From the NCBI RefSeq assembly GCF_900240405.1, contig NZ_OEQK01000005.1, positions 230,703 to 294,702 on the forward strand: a DNA stretch of 64,000 nt. Direction: 5' to 3'. The translations under genes were made by a program, and so were the position numbers. This document shows positions 60,690 to 64,000 of this stretch, one piece after another. The notes under the pieces are model-generated. The model ran no database searches. It was given only the letters and a program-made list of their open reading frames with translations, and was not told where the DNA came from. This DNA is from Salirhabdus sp. Marseille-P4669. GTDB taxonomy: Bacteria; Bacillota; Bacilli; Bacillales; Alkalibacillaceae. The stretch's first letter is position 1. Each line of letters starts with the position of its first letter.

Positions 60690-61277
60690 CTATTTCATTA
60701 ATAATTTGAGCAATTTGTCACTATACATTTTTTTAATTTCTTCTTTCGTTAACCTGCCTTCTGCTTTAAACCATTGTTGAATCCAATTCATAGAACCTAG
60801 TATAATCATTCGAATAATAATAGGTTCATCCGTTTCAAATTCTTTTGATTCTAAACCCTTCCTTATGACTTGATCAAAAAGTTTTTCATATTTTTTTCTG
60901 AGTTCTAGAACGAATCCTAGCTGCTCTTTATTAAAAAAACGTTTTGGTTCCATAATCATATTAAATACTTCTTTTTCTTCTATGGCGTATTCAATATGGG
61001 TTGCAATCATTTGTCTTAAAATATCTTCAGGTGAACGCTGTTGAATCACTATACTTTCTAGGTCAAAAATAGCTTGTGATAAAACGAAATTATGACATTG
61101 ATACATTAAATCACTTTTGTTTTTGAAATAGTAATATAAAGACCCTTTCGTCATTAGTAACTCGGAAGCAATTTCCTCCATAGTGGCCCCGCTATATCCT
61201 CGGCGATTGATTATCTTTATAGCAGATAGGAGAATTTGTTCTTTTTTACGTAACATTTTTTTTTCAGATAATTTCAT
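60690..61277 (-). CDS. TetR family regulator of the catabolic cluster
   Basis: The 195-residue protein has an N-terminal TetR helix-turn-helix ('GYSGATMEEIASELLMTKGSLYYYFKNKSDL') and a helical ligand-binding C-terminal domain ('EKEVFNMIMEPKRFFNKEQL', 'SMNWIQQWFKAEGRLTKEEI'). It resembles the fatty-acid FadR/KstR-like regulators. It heads the cluster on the same strand, 217 bases upstream of the first enzyme gene, and probably represses it until an acyl-CoA ligand appears. ATG follows AAGGTGATGG. Confidence 0.88.
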   Translation of the reverse strand: MKLSEKKMLRKKEQILLSAIKIINRRGYSGATMEEIASELLMTKGSLYYYFKNKSDLMYQCHNFVLSQAIFDLESIVIQQRSPEDILRQMIATHIEYAIEEKEVFNMIMEPKRFFNKEQLGFVLELRKKYEKLFDQVIRKGLESKEFETDEPIIIRMIILGSMNWIQQWFKAEGRLTKEEIKKMYSDKLLKLLMK

Positions 61278-61602
61278 TCCATCACCTTATACTTTTTTGT
61301 ATCCTAAAACCATTGTTTTATTGCTAACTTAATAGTTATAAAGGATTGGGTTATTTTCTGAATTTTCTATATAGTACCAACAATTATTATAGATTGCAAT
61401 ACTTTTTTTGAACTTTGTTTAAAATTTTACCTTTGTTTAAATTTAATACATCAGAAGCTATTATAGAACCTCTTTATTTCCCTACAACGTGATTATTTAT
61501 TTTGCATAGCAACAAATAATTTTTTACCATTATGAATCCATCTATTATTGGTAATAATAAAGAATAAAAGGGAAACGAGCTAAACGATAGGACGGTGATT
61601 AC
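61278..61602. other. Gene-free divergent promoter region
   Basis: AT-rich spacer between the TetR gene and a secreted-protein gene on the other strand. No frame, tRNA or clear repeat was found; it should hold both promoters. Confidence 0.5.
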
Positions 61603-61908
61603 GTGAAAAAGATGTTGCAGCTATTCGCAATTTCACTAGTGACGCTTACTGGGACAAACACCAATGCGGAAACAAAGGTTGAGGAAAAATTAAAAGAGGA
61701 GCATAGTTGGGAACAGGTTCATGTACATACAGAAGAACAATTAGTAGACAAGTATAAGAAAAAAGTAAAAACGATTGCCTATCATCATTATCATGATGTT
61801 CATGTCTATCGTACCATTCAAGTGTTTACCTACTATTGCCCAATTCACAATGAATATAAATCTGTTGTAGATATTTCAAATAAACGTGAAGAAGAACAGC
61901 CTCATTAA
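61603..61908 (+). CDS. Small secreted His-rich protein
   Basis: The 101-residue protein has a cleavable-type signal ('MKKMLQLFAISLVTLTGTNT' then 'NAETKVEEK', cleavage near residue 22). The mature part is charged and contains 'YHHYHDVHVYRTIQVFTYYCP' with a His-rich patch and one Cys; metal binding is possible. I do not recognise a family. The start is GTG after GGTGAT. A strong terminator follows directly. Confidence 0.65.
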   Translation: MKKMLQLFAISLVTLTGTNTNAETKVEEKLKEEHSWEQVHVHTEEQLVDKYKKKVKTIAYHHYHDVHVYRTIQVFTYYCPIHNEYKSVVDISNKREEEQPH

Positions 61909-61937
61909 ACTCACCCTCTTAAAGGGTGAGTTTAGAT
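61907..61937. terminator. Bidirectional terminator
   Basis: AAACTCACCCT pairs perfectly with AGGGTGAGTTT across a short loop, between the secreted-protein gene and fosB. Confidence 0.8.
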
Positions 61938-61950
61938 TACTAAATTTAAT

Positions 61951-62373
61951 TTATGTATAAAATTTCATATGCTGCTTTTCTTCTTTATAGTAAGACATTC
62001 GATCTTCCAGTGTACCGGTATGAAATTCAAATTTGTGACCATCCAAATCTGTAAAATAAATAGATTTTTTATCTCTCTGATCTCTTTCCCTACCTGGCAA
62101 TATAGTGACTTTTAATTTCCTCAATTTTTCTACAACCGCATCAAAATCTTCTTCATCTATTGAGAAGGCAATGTGTGTATAGGATTGATTTTTTTCATTT
62201 CTTGGAATATGTTTTTCTTCATTTAGTGCTATCCATAGTCCATTTAAGTCGAAGTAAGCAGTAGTTCCCCCCTCTACAAGAAGTTTTGCATCAAATACGT
62301 TTTTATAAAATAAGACGGATTCCTGTAAATTGGACACGGAGAACAGTAAATGATTAATCCCACTTATTTTCAA
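61951..62373 (-). CDS. fosB: Metallothiol transferase FosB
   Basis: The 140-residue VOC-fold enzyme matches FosB: '[22 protein letters not shown]' (His8), '[14 protein letters not shown]' (His67), '[20 protein letters not shown]' and '[12 protein letters not shown]' (Glu116). His8, His67 and Glu116 are the metal ligands. FosB adds bacillithiol or cysteine to fosfomycin and inactivates it. Length and motifs are normal. The start is TTG, seven bases after GGGGGA. Chromosomal fosB is common in Bacillaceae. Confidence 0.95.
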   Translation of the reverse strand: MKISGINHLLFSVSNLQESVLFYKNVFDAKLLVEGGTTAYFDLNGLWIALNEEKHIPRNEKNQSYTHIAFSIDEEDFDAVVEKLRKLKVTILPGRERDQRDKKSIYFTDLDGHKFEFHTGTLEDRMSYYKEEKQHMKFYT

Positions 62374-62532
62374 TTCATTTTCCCCCTCTACAATACAAAA
62401 TCTCTTTAAAGTAATTTCCGTTTAACTGACAAGCCCTAGCAAATAGGTAAAATTGTATGTTTAGTTACTATTCTGTTATGAAAATAAATCTTATTTTATA
62501 ATTAACCATAAACGATGGAAGGGAGGATATCA

Positions 62533-63471
62533 ATGAAAAAGGTTTCTCAAAGATTATTAGATGAAAATACGATATACCAAGTAATAACTGGTTCTACAGC
62601 ATATGGTCTCGAGGTCAAAGATTCTGATCTTGATCAAAAAGCGATTGTCATTTTACCAATTCAACATACGTTGCAGTTAGAGAAAGAATGGGAGACAACC
62701 ACCTTACATAATCCAGATATTGAATATCATTCTTTAAAGAAAACGATGAGATTGCTGCAAGCACAAAACCCTACCATACTCGAAACTCTATTTGTAGATG
62801 AATCACATATCGTTAAAAGTACAAGCTTTGGAAATCATTTACGTAACAATCGCGAAACCTTTTTGACGAAAACTTGTTATTATACTTTTGGCGGCTATGC
62901 GAAAGATCAGTTAATGCGAATGAAACAAGGATTAAACCAAACTACTTCATCAGACATAGTGGAACACCTTTTACACAAGCTTGAACATATTATAAGAAAT
63001 GCTACGGACCGCTATCCTAGCCTAAAAAACGGAAAGTTTCATTTATATGCTGTAGAGAATGACCTTAAATGTTGTATATCTTTTGAACAAATACCATTAA
63101 CTGAGCTTTTTGGAATTACATCTGAATTATCAAATACAGTGAAAAGTGTTCAAAGTCGTAAGCAAAATAACATTCAGTCCGAACATAAATTACACAAACA
63201 GGCAATGCATCTCATACGATTGCTTCTGATGGGGATTGAAATTTTAACGGAACGTACACTTACGGTACTTCAAAGGCACGATAATCAGGATTTATTATTA
63301 TCCATACGACATGGCGAATTATCTTGGGAAAACATATTTCTTTTAACGGAACGATTGTTTCTACAATTGGAGAACGCATTTCAAAATAGTCCTCTTCCAG
63401 AAAAAGTTAACCATAATGCTGTAGATTCATTATTTTACGAAATCATGAAGAACTATTATGGAATAAAATAA
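62533..63471 (+). CDS. Nucleotidyltransferase-fold protein (YcgL/RlaP-like, DNA polymerase beta superfamily)
   Basis: The 312-residue protein starts with a polymerase-beta-type nucleotidyltransferase motif: 'YQVITGSTAYGLEVKDSDLD', where Gly-Ser and the Asp-x-Asp (S-D-L-D) make the metal site, followed by a third acidic position near 'DIEYHSLKK'. The rest is helical. It matches the predicted nucleotidyltransferase family of Bacillus YcgL (RlaP). The substrate is unknown. ATG at 62533 follows GGGAGG; an in-frame start at 62515 overlaps the site. Confidence 0.8.
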   Translation: MKKVSQRLLDENTIYQVITGSTAYGLEVKDSDLDQKAIVILPIQHTLQLEKEWETTTLHNPDIEYHSLKKTMRLLQAQNPTILETLFVDESHIVKSTSFGNHLRNNRETFLTKTCYYTFGGYAKDQLMRMKQGLNQTTSSDIVEHLLHKLEHIIRNATDRYPSLKNGKFHLYAVENDLKCCISFEQIPLTELFGITSELSNTVKSVQSRKQNNIQSEHKLHKQAMHLIRLLLMGIEILTERTLTVLQRHDNQDLLLSIRHGELSWENIFLLTERLFLQLENAFQNSPLPEKVNHNAVDSLFYEIMKNYYGIK

Positions 63472-63559
63472 TTAGTTACGAAAGAAAACTAACTTGTCCT
63501 TTTTTATACATGAACTGCATATAATGCTTAAGATTATGTATGTAAAAGGAGAAAAAGCA

Positions 63560-63832
63560 ATGTTCAATTATATCGAAAAAGCGGTTTTGGGGATGGCGCT
63601 TCTAAGAGTTCTATCCGGAACAATTGAAATTTTTGCAGCAATTTTAATATTAAAGTTAAATCAAGTGGACAAAGCGTTAATTGTTAATAGTTCGTTGTCA
63701 ATAGTTGGACCCTTAATATTCTTATTAACTACAGCAGTTGGCTTGTACAGTATTGCTTCTGATATTCCTTTTAGTAAGCTTTTATGGATTTTTATAGGTA
63801 TTGGTTGCATTATTTATGGGGTAAATAAATAG
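63560..63832 (+). CDS. yqhV: YqhV-like membrane protein (DUF2619)
   Basis: The 90-residue protein has three membrane segments and the YqhV pattern: 'VLGMALLRVLSGTIEIFAAI' then 'LILKLNQVDKALIVNSSLSI', 'VGPLIFLLTTAVGLYSIA' and a short last segment. In Bacillus subtilis yqhV lies next to the spoIIIA operon; here it is beside an rRNA operon. The function is unknown. ATG at 63560 follows AAAGGAG at eight bases. An upstream in-frame start at 63494 has no site. Confidence 0.87.
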   Translation: MFNYIEKAVLGMALLRVLSGTIEIFAAILILKLNQVDKALIVNSSLSIVGPLIFLLTTAVGLYSIASDIPFSKLLWIFIGIGCIIYGVNK

Positions 63833-63835
63833 AGC

Positions 63836-63872
63836 ACAAAAAAGCCTCAGATCCAATAGACCTGAGGCTTCG
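63836..63872. terminator. Terminator of the rRNA operon and of yqhV
   Basis: AAGCCTCAG pairs with CTGAGGCTT; on the minus strand TTTTTT follows, right after the 5S gene. Confidence 0.85.
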
Positions 63873-63877
63873 CCTTT

Positions 63878-63994
<117 letters not shown>

Positions 63995-64000
63995 TTACAG

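Overview
The window comes from a low-GC Gram-positive of the family Bacillaceae. The supporting genes are yeeI-type YebC, ClpE under CtsR boxes, CYP152 peroxygenase, FosB, YqhV, YwnF-like DUF5392, YjfB and YkvR-like DUF3219. Strong GGAGG-type ribosome sites, many TTG starts and AT-rich spacers fit this. No genus can be fixed from the sequence alone. About three quarters of the genes, and a 5S rRNA gene at the right edge, lie on the minus strand, which is therefore probably the leading strand here.

Layout. 1-6.4 kb: the tail of a sigma factor, a BtrH/C39-like protein, a transglutaminase, YeeI, two acetyltransferases and a three-gene set (P-loop kinase, TmrB-like ATPase, DUF4269 nucleotidyltransferase). 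6.4-12 kb: a flavin dehydrogenase, a succinyl-CoA:acetate CoA-transferase, and a LytTR regulator divergent from a fatty-acid peroxygenase P450. 12-22.7 kb: membrane proteins, GrpB, a hydrolase, clpE with its promoter and two CtsR operators, a TRIC channel and a TraB protein. 22.9-25.4 kb: a redox group made of a FrnE-like DsbA, a redoxin lipoprotein whose first CxxC cysteine codon is TGA, and a ring-cleavage dioxygenase behind an MhqR-like operator. 25-49 kb: a mosaic of acetyltransferases, serine hydrolases, transporters, glyoxalase-fold proteins, an ABC-F ATPase and an ECF sigma factor. 45.0-45.3 kb holds a complete type I toxin-antitoxin locus. 50.4-61.3 kb: a CoA-dependent catabolic cluster controlled by a TetR protein. 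61.6-64 kb: FosB, a YcgL-like nucleotidyltransferase, YqhV and the end of an rRNA operon.

How the genes work together. The 50-61 kb cluster encodes a lactonase-type phosphotriesterase homologue, an acyl-CoA ligase, an ACAD11-type kinase, an ACAD11-type dehydrogenase, and the beta-oxidation enzymes hydratase, dehydrogenase and thiolase. Together they suggest degradation of gamma-lactones or 4-hydroxy acids by way of a phosphorylated CoA ester. A MaoC pair with a decayed SDR gene at 45.5-46.6 kb looks like the remnant of a related module.

The three main discoveries are the probable selenoprotein (UGA at 24130-24132 followed by a SECIS-like hairpin), the type I toxin-antitoxin pair, and the lactone/4-hydroxy-acid operon. 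At least four genes are broken (13.1, 36.8, 40.6 and 46.3 kb), by frameshift, nonsense mutation or internal deletion. Assembly error should be excluded before any single break is interpreted.
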